Source: Brenneria sp. hezel4-2-4
GTDB lineage: Bacteria > Pseudomonadota > Gammaproteobacteria > Enterobacterales > Enterobacteriaceae
Direction: 5' to 3'
DNA: 64,000 bases
Assembly (NCBI RefSeq): GCF_013155275.1
Contig: NZ_JABJXS010000001.1
Span: forward strand, 372,001-436,000
This document shows positions 39,354-51,629 of this stretch, in pieces; the first letter of the stretch is position 1; the number at the start of each line of letters is the position of its first letter. The translations under genes were made by a program, and so were the position numbers. The notes under the pieces are model-generated. The model ran no database searches. It was not told the origin of the DNA and saw only the letters and a program-made list of their open reading frames with translations.

Positions 39354-40544
39354 ATGTTTGAAAATATCGCTGCCGCACCCGCTGACCCCATTCTCGGACT
39401 GACCGATCTTTTCCGCGCCGACGATCGTCCGCATAAAATTAATCTGGGCATCGGCGTTTATAAAGATGAAACCGGTAAAACACCGGTATTAACCAGCGTC
39501 AAAAAAGCGGAACAATTTCTGCTGGAAAACGAAACCACCAAAAACTACCTCGGCATTGACGGTTTGCCGGCATTTGGTCAGTGCACGCAGGAACTGCTGT
39601 TTGGCAAGCAAAATAGCATCATTGCCGACAAACGCGCCCGTACGGCGCAAACGCCGGGCGGTACGGGCGGTTTGCGCGTGGCGGCCGACTTTATCGCCAA
39701 CCAGACCAGCGCCAAACGCATTTGGATCAGCAACCCGACCTGGCCGAACCATAAGAACGTATTCTCCGCCGTGGGGCTGGAAGTACGTGAATATGATTAC
39801 TACGATGCCGCCAATCACGCATTAAACTTTAATGCCCTGTTAAGCAGCCTTGAAGCGGCTCAGGCTGGCGATGTGGTCTTATTCCACGGCTGCTGCCACA
39901 ACCCTACCGGGATCGATCCTACGGCAGAGCAGTGGGCGCAATTAGCCGAGCTTTCGGTGCAAAAAGGCTGGCTGCCGCTGTTCGATTTCGCCTATCAGGG
40001 TTTTGCCCGCGGATTGGAAGAAGATGCCGAAGGACTGCGTATTTTCGCGGCCAAGCATAAAGAGCTGATCGTTTGCAGCTCTTATTCCAAAAACTTCGGT
40101 CTGTACAATGAACGTGTGGGCGCCTGTACGCTGGTTGCCGCCGATGCCGGCACTGCCGATAAAGCCTTTAGCCAGATGAAAGCCGCTATCCGCGCCAATT
40201 ACTCCAATCCTCCCGCTCACGGCGCAACGGTGGTGGCAACCATTCTGGCTAACGATGCCTTGCGCGCCATCTGGGAGCAGGAACTGACGGCGATGCGCGA
40301 ACGTATTCAGCGGATGCGTCAACTGTTTGTGAATACCTTGCAGGAGAAAGGGGCCAAGCAGGATTTCTCTTTCATTATTAACCAAAACGGCATGTTCTCA
40401 TTCAGCGGGCTGAATAAAGAGCAGGTTTTACGGCTGCGGGATGAATTCGGAGTTTACGCCGTCAACTCCGGCCGTATTAACGTAGCCGGAATGACGCCGG
40501 AAAATATGGCGCCGCTATGTGAAGCCATTGTCGCCGTGCTGTAA
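39354..40544 (+). CDS. aspC: Aspartate aminotransferase
   Basis: 396 residues, the E. coli length; PLP-dependent class I aminotransferase interconverting aspartate/2-oxoglutarate and oxaloacetate/glutamate. It opens [20 protein letters not shown]. The PLP lysine is in [20 protein letters not shown], and [14 protein letters not shown] and [20 protein letters not shown] line the cofactor site. A terminator lies 20 bases beyond the stop and serves also the convergent gloC. Confidence 0.97.
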   Translation: MFENIAAAPADPILGLTDLFRADDRPHKINLGIGVYKDETGKTPVLTSVKKAEQFLLENETTKNYLGIDGLPAFGQCTQELLFGKQNSIIADKRARTAQTPGGTGGLRVAADFIANQTSAKRIWISNPTWPNHKNVFSAVGLEVREYDYYDAANHALNFNALLSSLEAAQAGDVVLFHGCCHNPTGIDPTAEQWAQLAELSVQKGWLPLFDFAYQGFARGLEEDAEGLRIFAAKHKELIVCSSYSKNFGLYNERVGACTLVAADAGTADKAFSQMKAAIRANYSNPPAHGATVVATILANDALRAIWEQELTAMRERIQRMRQLFVNTLQEKGAKQDFSFIINQNGMFSFSGLNKEQVLRLRDEFGVYAVNSGRINVAGMTPENMAPLCEAIVAVL

Positions 40545-40564
40545 ACCAGCCAACCGATAAACGT

Positions 40565-40592
40565 AAAAAAGCCGGTGACAAACCGGCTTTTT
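40565..40592. terminator. Bidirectional terminator between aspC and gloC
   Basis: AAAAAAGCCGGT (40565-40576), loop GACAA, ACCGGCTTTTTT (40581-40592). Perfect 12-bp symmetrical hairpin with a T-run on both strands. Confidence 0.9.
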
Positions 40593-40679
40593 TATGGCGA
40601 TCTACCGCCACCGTCTCTGGGTGACATTGAAAACGCGCCGGCGTTTTTTGCTGCCGACGTTCAAGTGTTTATTACATCG

Positions 40680-41327
40680 CTACCAAACCGCAGGCTCATC
40701 GCGAATAAACGGATTGGTTTTACGTTCCTGACCAAAGGTTGATATCGGCCCGTGGCCCGGAATAAAGGTAATATCATCCCCTAGCGGGAGTAATTTATTG
40801 CGGATTGAGGAGATTAAAGCCTGATGATCGCCCTGGGGGAAATCACTGCGCCCCACGCCGCCATTGAAAATAACATCACCCACCTGCGCCAGACGCGATA
40901 CTTTATCAAAGAAAACGATATGTCCGGGCGTATGGCCAGGGCAATGAAATACCTCAAGGGTAACCTTGCCGATTGTAATCTCATCGCCTTCTTTTAACCA
41001 ACGGGAAGGCGTTAACGGTTTACACTCACTCAGCCCGAACATACGGCTCTGCGCGGGCAATCCTTCCAGCCAGAACGCATCTTCGATCTGCGGGCCGATA
41101 ATCGGCACCTGATAAAATTCCGCCAGTTCAGCCGCGGCGCCGACATGATCCAGATGCCCGTGAGTCAACAGAATCTGCTTAACGGCAACGCCTGCCTGCG
41201 CCACCGCGTGTTTTATTTTATCCGCATCCCCACCGGGATCGACGATGGCGGCTTCATTGGTATTCTCACACCATAATAATGTGCAATTCTGGCTGAATGC
41301 CGTAACGGGGATAATTTGATATTTCAT
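40680..41327 (-). CDS. gloC: Type II hydroxyacylglutathione hydrolase GloC
   Basis: 215 residues, metallo-beta-lactamase fold. Zinc-binding motif THGHLDHVG and later ligands [28 protein letters not shown] and PGHGP are all intact. It corresponds to YcbL/GloC, a glyoxalase II that hydrolyses S-lactoylglutathione. The ATG at 41327 ([14 protein letters not shown]) has GGAGC upstream; the frame runs to 41450 through the end of mepK, but that part is non-coding for this gene. mepK lies 49 bases upstream, same strand. Confidence 0.94.
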   Translation of the reverse strand: MKYQIIPVTAFSQNCTLLWCENTNEAAIVDPGGDADKIKHAVAQAGVAVKQILLTHGHLDHVGAAAELAEFYQVPIIGPQIEDAFWLEGLPAQSRMFGLSECKPLTPSRWLKEGDEITIGKVTLEVFHCPGHTPGHIVFFDKVSRLAQVGDVIFNGGVGRSDFPQGDHQALISSIRNKLLPLGDDITFIPGHGPISTFGQERKTNPFIRDEPAVW

Positions 41328-41376
41328 ACTGCTCCGGGATAAACAAAATAATAACAATCCATTACAGCCAGTCAGT

Positions 41377-41925
41377 TTACCAGGTGCGAACAGGCCCCGT
41401 ATCAATATGGACAAAATTACTGCGCGGATAATATCCAACGCCGCCGGCACGCATTTTCATCGCGGCTTTACGCAGGTTGGCAAGCTGGACGCCTTCAATA
41501 TGGAAGTCCATCGCCTGCCCTTTGGTATGATAGCTTTGCTTGGCGACGCCTTTGCGATGCGCCCGCAGTTCATTATTGGTATCTATTGCGCGATACCCGG
41601 AAATCAGTTGAACCGGCTTGTTGGTTTCCAACATCACCTGTAATCGATAAAGTTGATCAAACAATTGCGGATCAATCGTTTTGACTTTGTTAGCCCGGTA
41701 ATCGCGGAAAAAATGATTAAGACGGGATAACTCTTCTTTATTATATCGCCTGCCGTCAAAAAACTCGGCTTTAAGGCGTTCTCCCGTATTGAGATTATTG
41801 AACGTCAAAATACGTGGACGGGGCGTAGATAACGTAGCCATTGCCTGACCGGGAAGAAGTGCAATACCTAATGCCGCACCACCCAGCGCCAGCCATTTAC
41901 GGCGATGATTGTCGATGTCTTCCAT
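41377..41925 (-). CDS. mepK: Murein endopeptidase MepK (DUF882)
   Basis: 182 residues. A twin-arginine signal is visible ([20 protein letters not shown], arginines at 8 and 9) with cleavage after AMA, so it is exported folded by Tat. The DUF882/M15-like fold keeps ligand motifs [13 protein letters not shown] and NFVHID for zinc. MepK (YcbK) cleaves mDAP-mDAP (3-3) and 3-4 crosslinks in peptidoglycan (family knowledge). It is directly downstream of ldtD, which makes 3-3 crosslinks, so both sides of that bond are encoded together. Confidence 0.94.
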   Translation of the reverse strand: MEDIDNHRRKWLALGGAALGIALLPGQAMATLSTPRPRILTFNNLNTGERLKAEFFDGRRYNKEELSRLNHFFRDYRANKVKTIDPQLFDQLYRLQVMLETNKPVQLISGYRAIDTNNELRAHRKGVAKQSYHTKGQAMDFHIEGVQLANLRKAAMKMRAGGVGYYPRSNFVHIDTGPVRTW

Positions 41926-42036
41926 AAAGCGGATTACCTGGATATAAAGAACGGTGTCATGGGAGCACGTAAAATGCGCCGTCTGGAACCATAACCGCCT
42001 ATGAAAAGTGAGTCAACCCGCTTTACTCAAGGGTTT

Positions 42037-42061
42037 GCGGGGGATCGCAATGATTCCCCGC
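42037..42061. repeat. Hairpin after ldtD
   Basis: GCGGGGGATC (42037-42046) pairs with GATTCCCCGC (42052-42061) with one G-U pair and a 5-base loop. It lies about 50 bases beyond the ldtD stop, before mepK; no T-run follows, so at most a weak terminator or RNA-stabilising element. Confidence 0.4.
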
Positions 42062-42108
42062 CTGGCAAATAATGGGCTTATTTCGCTAAACCCAGAAATA
42101 TTCAATAC

Positions 42109-43860
42109 TTACTGCAATAACAACCCGGCTCTGGACAGAATGTGCGTCCCCGATCGCGCCGTGGCATCATAATTGTAAATATCTGTTCGGAACTGCGGCT
42201 TACCGTCATCGGCCACCCATGCGGTTAAATAATAAAGACTTACCGGGATCCTATGTTTCATCGGCACATAGGTGGTATTGCCCCGCTCCAGCGTCGACGT
42301 GATACGCTCATTATTCCAGCCGGTATCCTGCAATAACATATTGGCAAGTTCGGAGGCTTTATTCACGCGAACACAGCCGGAACTCAGCGCCCGGATATCC
42401 CGCTGGAACAAATTATGATTCGGCGTATCGTGCAGATAAATCGCTTCAGAATTGGGCATATTGAACTTATAACGCCCCAGCGCGTTATTTGCCCCCGGCG
42501 CCTGGCGCAGGCGATAGGGGAAACGGCCGGGCGACACCATCGGCCAGTCAATCATCATCGGATCGATCGCTTCCGCTTCCTGACTCCAGTCAGCCAGAAT
42601 GGTGTAACCGTGGCGCTGTAAGTAACCGGGATCCTGAATAACCTTGGGAATAATATCCTGTCGCGTTAACGTCGTCGGCACGTTCCACGGCGGGTTGACC
42701 ACCACATTATAAAGCGAACTGCGCATAAGCGGCGTTTTGCGCTTCGGCTGGCCGACAATGACCCGCGATGACAGCCTTTCGGCGCCATCCTGATAATAAA
42801 TCAGCGAGTAGTTCGGGATATTAACCATGATGCCGGTGTGAACGTTATCCGGCAGCAGGCGCAAGCGCTGGATATTCAGCGCCAATAGCGTAGCGCGCGT
42901 TTGCGGCGAAACATTCAGCCAGTCGCGGGTTCGCTTACCAATAACGCCATCGCCATCCAGCCCCTGCCAGTGCTGAAAACGTTTTACCGCGTCGACCAAT
43001 TCGCCGCTGTAGATATTTTCAGATGCAATAAGCTCGCCGTCCGCCGACGGGTTGTCCAAAGATTGACTCGCCGCCGCCGGGGATGCGGCGGTCAGCGTAT
43101 GATCATTAAACAACGCACTCTCCCCGGCAGGCGCCAACATCCCTGTGCGCTGCAAAATTTCACGCAGCGCCGGCAGCGCCTGACTTGACTGCCCCGGACG
43201 TAAACTTTCAGACAGGTTCAATGTCGGCCAGGGGCGATTATCCGCCAGCATCGCCTTCAGCGCCTGATGCATTTTGGCATACTGTGAATGCTGCGGGGCC
43301 AATGCCACCACATAAGCGGCGTTATTGCCGGCCATCACCGCCTGTTGCCACTGACTGACGACCATTGCTGAAGGAGATTGCAAACGATAAGGCACACTGC
43401 TGTATAACCAGCTATTGCCATTGCTTTCCACGCCGGAAACAAACTGTAAATAGCCCAGCATGGCATCGGATAAAACAATATCACGCGCAAAACCGGTTAG
43501 CTGAGGATCGGTAAGCCAGGTCACCCAGGTGGTAAACTGCGGCTGCACGCCAGCCATCGCCAGCTCAGCCAATTGCTGTTGAAACTGCTGTACGGCGCGA
43601 CTGTCCGTCCACATCGGTTGCATTTGATGCTGTGCATAGAGCGATGATAAATCGGAGAGATAATACGGCGTAATGCTTTTAGGCAACGCCGCCAACAAGC
43701 TCGCCCGGCTATGTTCCACCGAAACGGCCCCCACACTTTGGGATAGGCCAGACAACGCCACGGCTGATGTTGCCAGCACCGAAAACGAAGGAGACAGGCT
43801 ACAGACCCAAATACAACCACTCCACAGTAGCCTCTGCGTTTTTCGCTTATGTAACAACAT
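42109..43860 (-). CDS. ldtD: L,D-transpeptidase LdtD
   Basis: 583 residues (E. coli 615). N-terminal signal-anchor region MLLHKRKTQRLLWSGCIWVC; peptidoglycan-binding helices with LVDAVKRFQHWQGLDGDGVI (about 315-340); YkuD catalytic domain with LHDTPNHNLFQRDIRALSSG and the nucleophile C496 in SSGCVRV. It forms 3-3 mDAP crosslinks and can bypass penicillin-binding proteins under envelope stress. The ATG at 43860 has AGGGG upstream; 43905 is less likely. The region between residues 245 and 300 is poorly conserved, accounting for the shorter length. Confidence 0.95.
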   Translation of the reverse strand: MLLHKRKTQRLLWSGCIWVCSLSPSFSVLATSAVALSGLSQSVGAVSVEHSRASLLAALPKSITPYYLSDLSSLYAQHQMQPMWTDSRAVQQFQQQLAELAMAGVQPQFTTWVTWLTDPQLTGFARDIVLSDAMLGYLQFVSGVESNGNSWLYSSVPYRLQSPSAMVVSQWQQAVMAGNNAAYVVALAPQHSQYAKMHQALKAMLADNRPWPTLNLSESLRPGQSSQALPALREILQRTGMLAPAGESALFNDHTLTAASPAAASQSLDNPSADGELIASENIYSGELVDAVKRFQHWQGLDGDGVIGKRTRDWLNVSPQTRATLLALNIQRLRLLPDNVHTGIMVNIPNYSLIYYQDGAERLSSRVIVGQPKRKTPLMRSSLYNVVVNPPWNVPTTLTRQDIIPKVIQDPGYLQRHGYTILADWSQEAEAIDPMMIDWPMVSPGRFPYRLRQAPGANNALGRYKFNMPNSEAIYLHDTPNHNLFQRDIRALSSGCVRVNKASELANMLLQDTGWNNERITSTLERGNTTYVPMKHRIPVSLYYLTAWVADDGKPQFRTDIYNYDATARSGTHILSRAGLLLQ

Positions 43861-44149
43861 CCATTTATCCCCTGTACACATTAACCACAATGCCTTCCAC
43901 GACAAGCCATTTTGATGGTGTAAATAAATTAACCCGGCTTAAATATTGCAGAGAAAATGGTTGTTTTTTTAAGTAGCAATATTAACCGGTAATTATCTGC
44001 GGCATATATTGCCTTTCCAGACTGAAATACTTCATCGGTCTTACTATCAGTATATAAAGAGAAAAATATTTTTGCTTCTCTGATGACAGGATTATTTTAC
44101 TGGTCCGGCAAGTTGCCGATTAACTTTCACATAATCATCGTCAGGCTAA
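43861..44149. other. Gene-free AT-rich stretch between mukB and ldtD
   Basis: With the terminator that follows, about 345 bases lie between these minus-strand genes. It must hold the ldtD promoter; I see no convincing -35/-10 pair or Cpx site, and no coding frame. Runs of T and AT-rich sequence dominate. Confidence 0.6.
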
Positions 44150-44178
44150 AAAATAAAGCCGCTCAAAAAAGCGGCTTT
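44150..44178 (-). terminator. Terminator after mukB
   Basis: AAAGCCGC (44155-44162), 8-base loop, GCGGCTTT (44171-44178). On the minus strand it is followed by ATTTTTTAG. About 28 bases after the mukB stop, ending the cmoM-mukFEB transcript. Confidence 0.85.
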
Positions 44179-44205
44179 GCACATAAAATACTTTGTTCAC
44201 CCACG

Positions 44206-47200
44206 CTAGGAAGCCTGTTCCCGGATCTCTGTCGCGTCACCGGCAAAGCCCCGCAGCCCTACCACATGAACGTGTTCGTTGTTCTGATAGACCTTACGAA
44301 CCAGCTTATAGGTAGTGCCTTTTTCCGGGCTGATATTTTCCGGGGCGGCAATAATCAACTGCATTTCCAGACGATCGCAAAGCTCAAACAGCGTAGCAAT
44401 CGACTTCGCATCCAGGCGGGCGGCCTCATCAAGGAACAATAAGCGGCAAGGGGATATGTCTTTGCCACGCAGGCGCTTCGATTCCTCTTCCCAGCTTTGC
44501 ACCACCATGACCAGAATCGACATACCGGTGCCGATCGCCTCCCCGGTCGACAACGCGCCGCTTTCGGCCCGTAACCAGCCATCGGCTCCCCGGTTGACTT
44601 CGACTTCCATCTCCAGGTAGTTCCGGTAATCCAGCAGCTCTTCGCCAATGGTTTGCGGCGTCCGCTGCCCCATATCGATTTCAGGATTCAGGCGTTGATA
44701 CAGTTTCGCCAACGCTTCGGAGAAGGTCAGCCGGTTACTGTTGAACAGATCCTGATGCATCTCCTGCTGTTCGGACAATACGTTCAGCAATGTAGTATGC
44801 GTTTCCCGCACGTTCACGTTCAGACGCACGCTTTTCACCTGACCGAAAGCGACGGATTGCAGCCCCTGATTCAACATGCGGATACGGTTTTGCTCGCGCT
44901 GGATGGTCTTGCGGATAATATTCGCCACGCTGCGCGAACTGATGGCCAGCATCTGCTCACGCGCGGTCAGCTCTTCCGTCAGACGATTCAGCTCAATCTC
45001 CATCTGTTCGATGGCCTCCACCGGATCGTCGGTACGGATAATATCCTGCCGGATACGCTCGCGCAGATGCTGGTATACCGCGATATAGAACTGAATTTTG
45101 CGCTCCGGGCGTTTGGGATCTTCGGAAAGACGCAGCACGTCGCGCAGATGTTCATTATCCGCTACCGCCAAACGCAGCGCGCCCAGCGCCTTGTCCGACA
45201 TGGAACGCAGTTCGTCGCCATCCATATAGGCCAGTTCACGGCGGTGCAAACGCCGCTCAACGCCGTTATCCCTGACCAGGCGCATCACCGCGCACCAGCC
45301 CGCCTTGGCGGTTACCACCTGCTCGCGCATCTGATGGTAATCCCGCTCCAGTTTGCGTAATTTCTTCTGCAACCCCTCCATTTCCGCTTCACAGAACGTA
45401 ATCTGTTTTTCCAACTGATTGCGGCGCGCGCGGTTATTACTTAAGGCGGCATGCAGTTCATCGCGACGCTGACGAGCGCGAGACTCGGCATCCGCATCCG
45501 CGCGCACGCCAATGTCCTGAAGCTCTTGCGTCAGCTCTTTCAGCATGTCGCACTTCGCGTCGTAAGAGCTTTTCAGCGACGCCTGCACCTGACTGTATTG
45601 CGTCAGTTGAGACTGATGCTGACGCAGTTGTTCGCGGGCCCGGGTTCGTTCCGTCTCAGCCTGCTCCAGACGATGGCGCAGTTTGTCATTCAGGTCTGCG
45701 TTTTCGCCCAGCATCCCCGCCGAGTCGGTATAGCTGAAATGCGCCCGACGTTGCACAACCTCGGTGAGCGCAAACGCCTGCTGTTTCGCCTGGCGCTGCG
45801 CATTCTGCGCCTGCACGTAATCTTCCTGAAGCTGTTGATGCTGTTGCGGATCGTTTTCCAGAACCGACGCCACTGATTCCAGCTTTGTCAGCGCCGCGCC
45901 ATGTTGCTGGATAAAACGCACCGACTCTTCGGTCTCTTCCAACTCGGCGCGAATTTCCTCAACGCGATCCGGCAAGCTGTCATCGCACAACAGGCTGATG
46001 CGCGGGATCAGCTTATTAAGCTGACTGCTGCCCTCTTTCGCCTGTTCATATTGCTGACGCTGCTGCTGATTCTCACCGTCGAAATTCGCCATCGCCCGCT
46101 CAAGCTCGCCACGGCGTGAATTCAAGGCATGAATTTCCGCTTCCGGATCGTCATCAAACGCCACCGCCAGATGCGTACCGATAAAACGGCTAAAGGATTG
46201 ATGCAACCGCTGGGTTTTCTGCACGTCGAATGACAGCGTGGCATAGTGCTCCGCCAGCGTTTCACGTTCGTCGCGCAGGCTTTCGAGACGCATTTCGCGC
46301 GCGGCGCGGCCAAATAAAGGCACCTCCGGGAAGCGGGAGTAACGCCACTGACGGTCGGCCACTTTCACCACCACCGCCCGCTCCAGCTCCTCGACGGCAA
46401 ACACGCTGTCATCAAATGATTGCGGATCCCCTTCGATCAGGTACAGATCTTCAGGACAGTCTTCCAGACCCGCCAACTGCTCCCGCACCAATGAGAGATC
46501 CGCCACCACGATGCCGTGCCGGGAAGGGCCATAAAGCGCTGAGAAATAAGGAGCGTCATCCAGCGTGACGTCATCGTAGATTTCCGACAGCAAGACGCCG
46601 CCAAAGCGTTCCGCCAGCGCATTCAACCGCGGATCTTCGGAACCGCCGGGCTGGCTGAGGCGCTCAATCTGCGCTTCGATACTGCGTTTGCGGGCGGCAA
46701 TTTCATCGCGCTCGACCGTGGTTTCACGCTCACGCTCCAGCAATTGCTGCATGTACTCCGTCACCTGCCGGCTGTCTTCAAACGTCTCGCCGCTTTGCTC
46801 GCTCAACTGGGTCAACGTTTCCTGCGCCGCCAGCCAGACCGGCGCGCGGGCGGTCAATTGCTGAATGCGTTGCTGTACCTGCTCCAATTCCTGACGCAGC
46901 GCCATGCGGCGCTCGCCGGCTTCCGCCACCAGCGACGACAGGGTTTCAATACGCGCCTCAAGCTCCTGCTGAAGAGATTCGAGATCGTCCGGCTGATAAT
47001 CCTGCCCGTGACGTTTACAGAAATCCTGCAATAGCCGCTCCGCGTCCTGCTGTTCGCGCAGTCGCTGTTCCAGCTCCGATAACCGCATACGCAACGGCTG
47101 CACGCGCTCAGCCTGATAACGCTGTGAGGAACTGTCGCGCAATAGATCACGCGCCACCTGCCAGGCGTCGCCGCGGCTGACCGCGCCGGCAATCCGGGTC

Positions 47201-48645
47201 ACCAGTTGGTAAGCCTGTTCAAACTGGCTGTGCGCGGCATCCGCCACGCTCAGTTTCTGCTCCAGCATCAGCAGCACTTCCGTGGTTTCCTGCTCTTTCG
47301 CCTGATAGCTTTCCAGCCATTCATCCGCGTTGTCGGCGGTTAGCTGCGGCAACTGGCATAACGTACGCGCACGCTCCAAGGCCTGTTGCGCCTGCTGATA
47401 TTGAATCGCCCGGGTTTGCTGCACATCAAGCGCCTGCTGGTAGTCGGCAAGCTGGCTTTTCAGCTCATCCACTTCCAGTTCGGCGGCATCGGCCCGGGCT
47501 TCATTCTCAGCCTGTTGCTCCCGCGCCTCTTCAACCACTTCATTTTGTTCTTCCAGCCGGTAGCTCAGCTCTTCCAGATCCGCGTTGTAACGCTCGATTT
47601 TTTCCTGCTGACGCATGGCGGTCTGCACCAGATTCAGGTGGTCGCTGGCGGCCTGATAATCCGTTTCCAAATCGCTCTCGGCGCCGCTTTGCTCTTCGAG
47701 TTCACGGGCCATTTCAACATGGCGGTATTGTTCGGCAACCAGCTGTTTACGGCTGCCGAACAGATCGCGACGCAGTTCCAGCGCGCTATCCAGATGAATA
47801 CGCCGCTCATTGGCATGACGCATATAGTCCGCGGCGACATAGGACGTGGCCTCGGAGATCAAATGCTTAAACAAATCACGATCGGACTGGGTGACGCGGA
47901 TGGCTTCCAGCGTCATGCGGTTCTCGCGCAGTGCCGCTTCCATATCCTGGAACGCTTTGCGCACGCCGCTGTTTTCCGGCAGTAAATAATCGCGCAGCGA
48001 GCGGGTGATGGCGCTGGAGATGCCGCCGTACAATGACGCTTCAATCAGCCGATAGAACTTGCTGCGATCGGCGGCCGAACGTAAACGGCGCGGAACCACG
48101 CCCAGATCGAACATCAGCGAGTGGTAATCGGTGATGGAGTTGAATTGTTTGAACTGAACCCCTTCCATCTCCTCAACCCGCTCTTTCAACTCCTGCAAAG
48201 AGAGAACGCGCGCCTGACGCTCGCCGACCACCTCGGTCAGAATTTGCGTCGGCTGGATGGCCGTCGGCAGCCCCTGGATGGTGAAAGGCTTGATATCCAC
48301 CTTGCGATCGCGGCCGGCGACCTGTTGCAGGCGCACCCCCACCAGCACACGCTGATGACGGGAGTTAATCACATCAAGGGTGGAATAGCAGACCCCGGCG
48401 CGCAGCTTGCCGTGCAGCCCTTTGTCGCGTGAACCGCTGGTGGCGCCGGCCTCGGTGGTATTACGGAAATGCAGTAACGTCAGGTCGGGGATCAGCGCCG
48501 TAATAAACGCCGCCATGGTGGTCGATTTACCTGCCCCGTTGCCGCCGGATAGCGTGGTGACCAGCTCATCCAGATCAAACGTGCGGGCGAAAAAACCATT
48601 CCAGTTAACCAGCGTCAGTGAGCGAAATTTACCGCGTTCAATCAT
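44206..48645 (-). CDS. mukB: Chromosome partition protein MukB
   Basis: 1479 residues, SMC-like condensin ATPase. Walker [10 protein letters not shown] at residues 34-42; two long coiled coils (about 300-640 and 830-1120) around a hinge with [20 protein letters not shown] and SRHGIVV; the C-terminal head has signature [20 protein letters not shown] and Walker [12 protein letters not shown]. With MukE and MukF it compacts and separates the chromosome. Its ATG overlaps the mukE stop (ATGA). Last gene of the operon. Confidence 0.97.
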   Translation of the reverse strand: MIERGKFRSLTLVNWNGFFARTFDLDELVTTLSGGNGAGKSTTMAAFITALIPDLTLLHFRNTTEAGATSGSRDKGLHGKLRAGVCYSTLDVINSRHQRVLVGVRLQQVAGRDRKVDIKPFTIQGLPTAIQPTQILTEVVGERQARVLSLQELKERVEEMEGVQFKQFNSITDYHSLMFDLGVVPRRLRSAADRSKFYRLIEASLYGGISSAITRSLRDYLLPENSGVRKAFQDMEAALRENRMTLEAIRVTQSDRDLFKHLISEATSYVAADYMRHANERRIHLDSALELRRDLFGSRKQLVAEQYRHVEMARELEEQSGAESDLETDYQAASDHLNLVQTAMRQQEKIERYNADLEELSYRLEEQNEVVEEAREQQAENEARADAAELEVDELKSQLADYQQALDVQQTRAIQYQQAQQALERARTLCQLPQLTADNADEWLESYQAKEQETTEVLLMLEQKLSVADAAHSQFEQAYQLVTRIAGAVSRGDAWQVARDLLRDSSSQRYQAERVQPLRMRLSELEQRLREQQDAERLLQDFCKRHGQDYQPDDLESLQQELEARIETLSSLVAEAGERRMALRQELEQVQQRIQQLTARAPVWLAAQETLTQLSEQSGETFEDSRQVTEYMQQLLERERETTVERDEIAARKRSIEAQIERLSQPGGSEDPRLNALAERFGGVLLSEIYDDVTLDDAPYFSALYGPSRHGIVVADLSLVREQLAGLEDCPEDLYLIEGDPQSFDDSVFAVEELERAVVVKVADRQWRYSRFPEVPLFGRAAREMRLESLRDERETLAEHYATLSFDVQKTQRLHQSFSRFIGTHLAVAFDDDPEAEIHALNSRRGELERAMANFDGENQQQRQQYEQAKEGSSQLNKLIPRISLLCDDSLPDRVEEIRAELEETEESVRFIQQHGAALTKLESVASVLENDPQQHQQLQEDYVQAQNAQRQAKQQAFALTEVVQRRAHFSYTDSAGMLGENADLNDKLRHRLEQAETERTRAREQLRQHQSQLTQYSQVQASLKSSYDAKCDMLKELTQELQDIGVRADADAESRARQRRDELHAALSNNRARRNQLEKQITFCEAEMEGLQKKLRKLERDYHQMREQVVTAKAGWCAVMRLVRDNGVERRLHRRELAYMDGDELRSMSDKALGALRLAVADNEHLRDVLRLSEDPKRPERKIQFYIAVYQHLRERIRQDIIRTDDPVEAIEQMEIELNRLTEELTAREQMLAISSRSVANIIRKTIQREQNRIRMLNQGLQSVAFGQVKSVRLNVNVRETHTTLLNVLSEQQEMHQDLFNSNRLTFSEALAKLYQRLNPEIDMGQRTPQTIGEELLDYRNYLEMEVEVNRGADGWLRAESGALSTGEAIGTGMSILVMVVQSWEEESKRLRGKDISPCRLLFLDEAARLDAKSIATLFELCDRLEMQLIIAAPENISPEKGTTYKLVRKVYQNNEHVHVVGLRGFAGDATEIREQAS

Positions 48646-49370
48646 TCCTGTTCATCCTCAACACTCTCCGACCGGGTATCGTCTGCGCGATCGTTTTCGT
48701 CGCTTTCGTCTTTCAGCGACAGGCTGCCTTCAACCGGCATCGCTTCACCGTCGCGAATCATCCGTAGTTGCGCCTCACGGGCATCGTCGCCGCTGCGCAC
48801 ATCGGCGCCGAAGCGGAATACCGATTCGGTAATACGAAACTTGCTGTTGTCGCTGCCCATGAAATAAATCATGCCCAGCCGACGCAGACGGTTGAGCGAC
48901 GTGCGTACTTTTTCCTGAAGCTTTTGTCGATCCAGATCGGAACCTGTCGAACGCTGGTTAACCAGCTTCAGCAATTTGTTTTCATCCGCCAGACTGAGCA
49001 ATTCTTCATACAGCTCCTGCTGACTGAAAATACCTTCATGCGCCAGACGTTCAGGACTGAGGTATAAATAGCAGAGAATTTTCCCCACCATCATATCCAG
49101 TTCAGACAAGACCGAGCGCGGGATCAGCGTCGTCGAGCGCGGACGCAGGTAGAAAAAACCTTCCGGCGCGCGGATCAGCTCCACATTGTAACGGCCGTAA
49201 AACTCTTCCAGTTCTTCCTGAAAATCCATCAGAAAGGCATGATTTTCAAGTTCTTCAATCCCGATATGACGGCCGGCGCGAAGCTGGCTGTCCAACGCGG
49301 GGAAGAGCATATTCGACAGCGCCGTCGCCAGCCTGACTGGCATGATTTGTTCAATATTTGTCGATGACAT
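48642..49370 (-). CDS. mukE: Chromosome partition protein MukE
   Basis: 242 residues. Winged-helix condensin subunit bridging MukF and MukB. It opens [20 protein letters not shown]; conserved [20 protein letters not shown] and [16 protein letters not shown]. The acidic C-terminal tail ([20 protein letters not shown]) is typical. The ATG at 49370, inside the end of mukF, is the family start; 20 bases overlap with mukF, and the stop overlaps mukB, so stoichiometry is translationally coupled. Confidence 0.97.
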   Translation of the reverse strand: MSSTNIEQIMPVRLATALSNMLFPALDSQLRAGRHIGIEELENHAFLMDFQEELEEFYGRYNVELIRAPEGFFYLRPRSTTLIPRSVLSELDMMVGKILCYLYLSPERLAHEGIFSQQELYEELLSLADENKLLKLVNQRSTGSDLDRQKLQEKVRTSLNRLRRLGMIYFMGSDNSKFRITESVFRFGADVRSGDDAREAQLRMIRDGEAMPVEGSLSLKDESDENDRADDTRSESVEDEQE

Positions 49371-50676
49371 GGGCCTGTACCTTGGCTCCGTAATCATTGA
49401 TTACCTGCCATAGCGCAGGCAATCCGGTGAAATCTGATTCGGCCACACCCAAGCGGACAGCCTGGTCGACCACGATTCGGGCAACATCAAAATGCCGAGA
49501 GCGGGGATACTGCGTGAGATACTCGCGCATCACATCGCTTAAATTAAGCGGTATTTGTTGCGCCTTATATTTATACAGCGCCTGTTCCACCAACGCGATC
49601 AACTGCTCGCGCATCTCGCTGAACTCTTCATATTCCAACTCCGGCGGCAATTCGCCGGTCACTTCGTCACTGCGTAACGCCAACTCCTCATCACGCATAT
49701 CCAGCAAACGATCGGCGTTGGCGAAAGTTAATGCCCACGGACTGTCAAAATAGCTTTGCACCGACTGGCGCAACCGTTGGGCGAACACCCGGTTTTTATC
49801 CATATCAATGGCGGTACGGATAAATTTATGCACGTGGCGATCGTAACCGATCCACAGATCAATGGTTTGCTGGCCCCAACTGACGATACGGTCAAGTTTG
49901 CTTTGCAGATCGAATACCAGCTTATCAACAAATTCCAGGTTATTCGGGTTGTTCAGAATCGCATCCTGGATACTCAACAGACTGGCCTGCAATTTGTCGC
50001 CCGCCGCTTCCAGCGTATCCTGCAATTCGCGCAGCGTGCTTGATGTTTCCGTCAACAGCTGTTCACAACTGGTGATCGCCGCGCGCCAATCCTGGCTCAG
50101 CAAGGCGGCGATATCGTCTTTTACCCCCTGCTGCTGTTCATCCATCAGCCGTTGGGATAGATCGATGCTGTCAAAAATTTCCGCGACGGAATATTTCAAC
50201 GGCGCAAAAACATGCCGATGCCAGTGAAACTCGTCGCCGCCCTCTTCCGCCGCATCAGCCGCACGTTTAAGCTCCTGAGCCACGATAGAAAGCTGCATGG
50301 AGAGACGCAGCGTCGAGAACTCACGCTGGCGAATGTAATAATCGGTAATGCCGATCCCCAGCGGCGTCAGGCGATAGATGGCATTGCCATCCGCCAGTTC
50401 GCTGGTAAAGCGATTAAGCAGCCGTTGGCGCACCAAATCGTTAATTGCATTATTGGCGCGCACGGCAATGGTTTCGTTTGTCTGATCAAATCCCTGACTG
50501 ACATGGCGAAAAGCATCAACCAGTTCGCCTTCGCTCATTTCACCATCCATGCGCTCACCATTAAGTGTCGCTATCGCCAGCAAAAAAGCCAGACGCTCCG
50601 TGGGAAGTGAAAGGGAAAAATCATTTTTTCGTGCCCAGGCCACCAGTTCGGGTACAGTCTGGGAAAAATCACTCAT
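49351..50676 (-). CDS. mukF: Chromosome partition protein MukF
   Basis: 441 residues (E. coli 440). Kleisin of MukBEF. N-terminal winged-helix dimerisation domain ([40 protein letters not shown]), middle helical region, C-terminal winged helix that binds the MukB head. The ATG overlaps the cmoM stop by four bases (50673-50676). Operon order cmoM-mukF-mukE-mukB is as in E. coli. Confidence 0.97.
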   Translation of the reverse strand: MSDFSQTVPELVAWARKNDFSLSLPTERLAFLLAIATLNGERMDGEMSEGELVDAFRHVSQGFDQTNETIAVRANNAINDLVRQRLLNRFTSELADGNAIYRLTPLGIGITDYYIRQREFSTLRLSMQLSIVAQELKRAADAAEEGGDEFHWHRHVFAPLKYSVAEIFDSIDLSQRLMDEQQQGVKDDIAALLSQDWRAAITSCEQLLTETSSTLRELQDTLEAAGDKLQASLLSIQDAILNNPNNLEFVDKLVFDLQSKLDRIVSWGQQTIDLWIGYDRHVHKFIRTAIDMDKNRVFAQRLRQSVQSYFDSPWALTFANADRLLDMRDEELALRSDEVTGELPPELEYEEFSEMREQLIALVEQALYKYKAQQIPLNLSDVMREYLTQYPRSRHFDVARIVVDQAVRLGVAESDFTGLPALWQVINDYGAKVQAHVIDKY

Positions 50677-51458
50677 AATGCATCCTTCAAATGGGGTTTG
50701 CGCGCCATGACATGGATATAGCGCCCCAGACTCACAAAGGGCTCCTGCCGACAGTAACGCTGCTCAAGTTCCAGGATCTCGGCAAAATTATCACTTTGTT
50801 GCTGCTTATTCTGCAAATAGTCATGAAACACCCGCACGCCCGTCTTACCCCGGATAGACAACCCCAGCTCATCAAGCCAGCCATAAACCTGCTGCGGATC
50901 CAGCGGGTGATCGGGCGATAGCGACCGCCGTTTACGCTTCGGCATGCCGGCCTGCACATAGGCAAAATTACCCAATACCATATTGCGCATCAACAAAGCA
51001 TGCTGGTTATAGAACATCAGCGACAACACGCCGCCCGGCGACAAACAATCATACAATATCTTAAGCGCCTGCTGTGGTTGCGCCACCCATTCCAGCACCG
51101 CGTGAAACAATATCAGATCGGCGGGCTTATCCATATATTGACCGATATCCTGCGCGGCGCTTTGTACAAAACGCATGTTATGGATCACATCCTGTGCGCC
51201 GGCGGCCTGTTTGGCGCGCTGAATCATCTCATCTGATAAATCGCACAACAAGACCTGATGTCCTAAAGCCGCCAGACGGCAAGCCATATGTCCTTCGCCG
51301 CCGCCCGCATCCAGAATGTTCAGGGGCCGGTCGGGAAACTGCGCCAGCAGACCGCTGAGATCCTGCCATAATACCGCCTGTCGCAGTCTCCCCTTGGTGG
51401 TGCCATAAATGTTCCGGGCAAACTTTTCAGCGATATCGTTAAAATTGCGATCCTGCAT
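50673..51458 (-). CDS. cmoM: tRNA 5-carboxymethoxyuridine methyltransferase CmoM
   Basis: 261 residues, formerly SmtA. SAM-dependent methyltransferase that turns cmo5U34 into its methyl ester mcmo5U34. SAM-binding loop [18 protein letters not shown] at about 48-65, then [14 protein letters not shown] and [18 protein letters not shown]. The ATG at 51458 is followed by [20 protein letters not shown], typical. It acts downstream of CmoA and CmoB, encoded 45 kb away. First gene of the muk operon. Confidence 0.96.
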   Translation of the reverse strand: MQDRNFNDIAEKFARNIYGTTKGRLRQAVLWQDLSGLLAQFPDRPLNILDAGGGEGHMACRLAALGHQVLLCDLSDEMIQRAKQAAGAQDVIHNMRFVQSAAQDIGQYMDKPADLILFHAVLEWVAQPQQALKILYDCLSPGGVLSLMFYNQHALLMRNMVLGNFAYVQAGMPKRKRRSLSPDHPLDPQQVYGWLDELGLSIRGKTGVRVFHDYLQNKQQQSDNFAEILELEQRYCRQEPFVSLGRYIHVMARKPHLKDAL

Positions 51459-51629
51459 CAGTCAAAGGTTCCGCATAATGATAGTCATGGCTAATAAAAA
51501 ATGCGTGGCAATCGCGCGCACCGGGCTTGGTTGAAGCTGCTATTCTGGCACAGGCTGACGTAGAATAAATCGTCTTACCTAATGATATCTGCCCGGATGC
51601 GGTTTTTTTCACCCACAGGATGCAATTGT

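Noticed and set aside
43858-43905. Longer LdtD from 43905
   Set aside because: The ATG at 43860 has a good upstream AGGGG and begins a proper basic-hydrophobic anchor.
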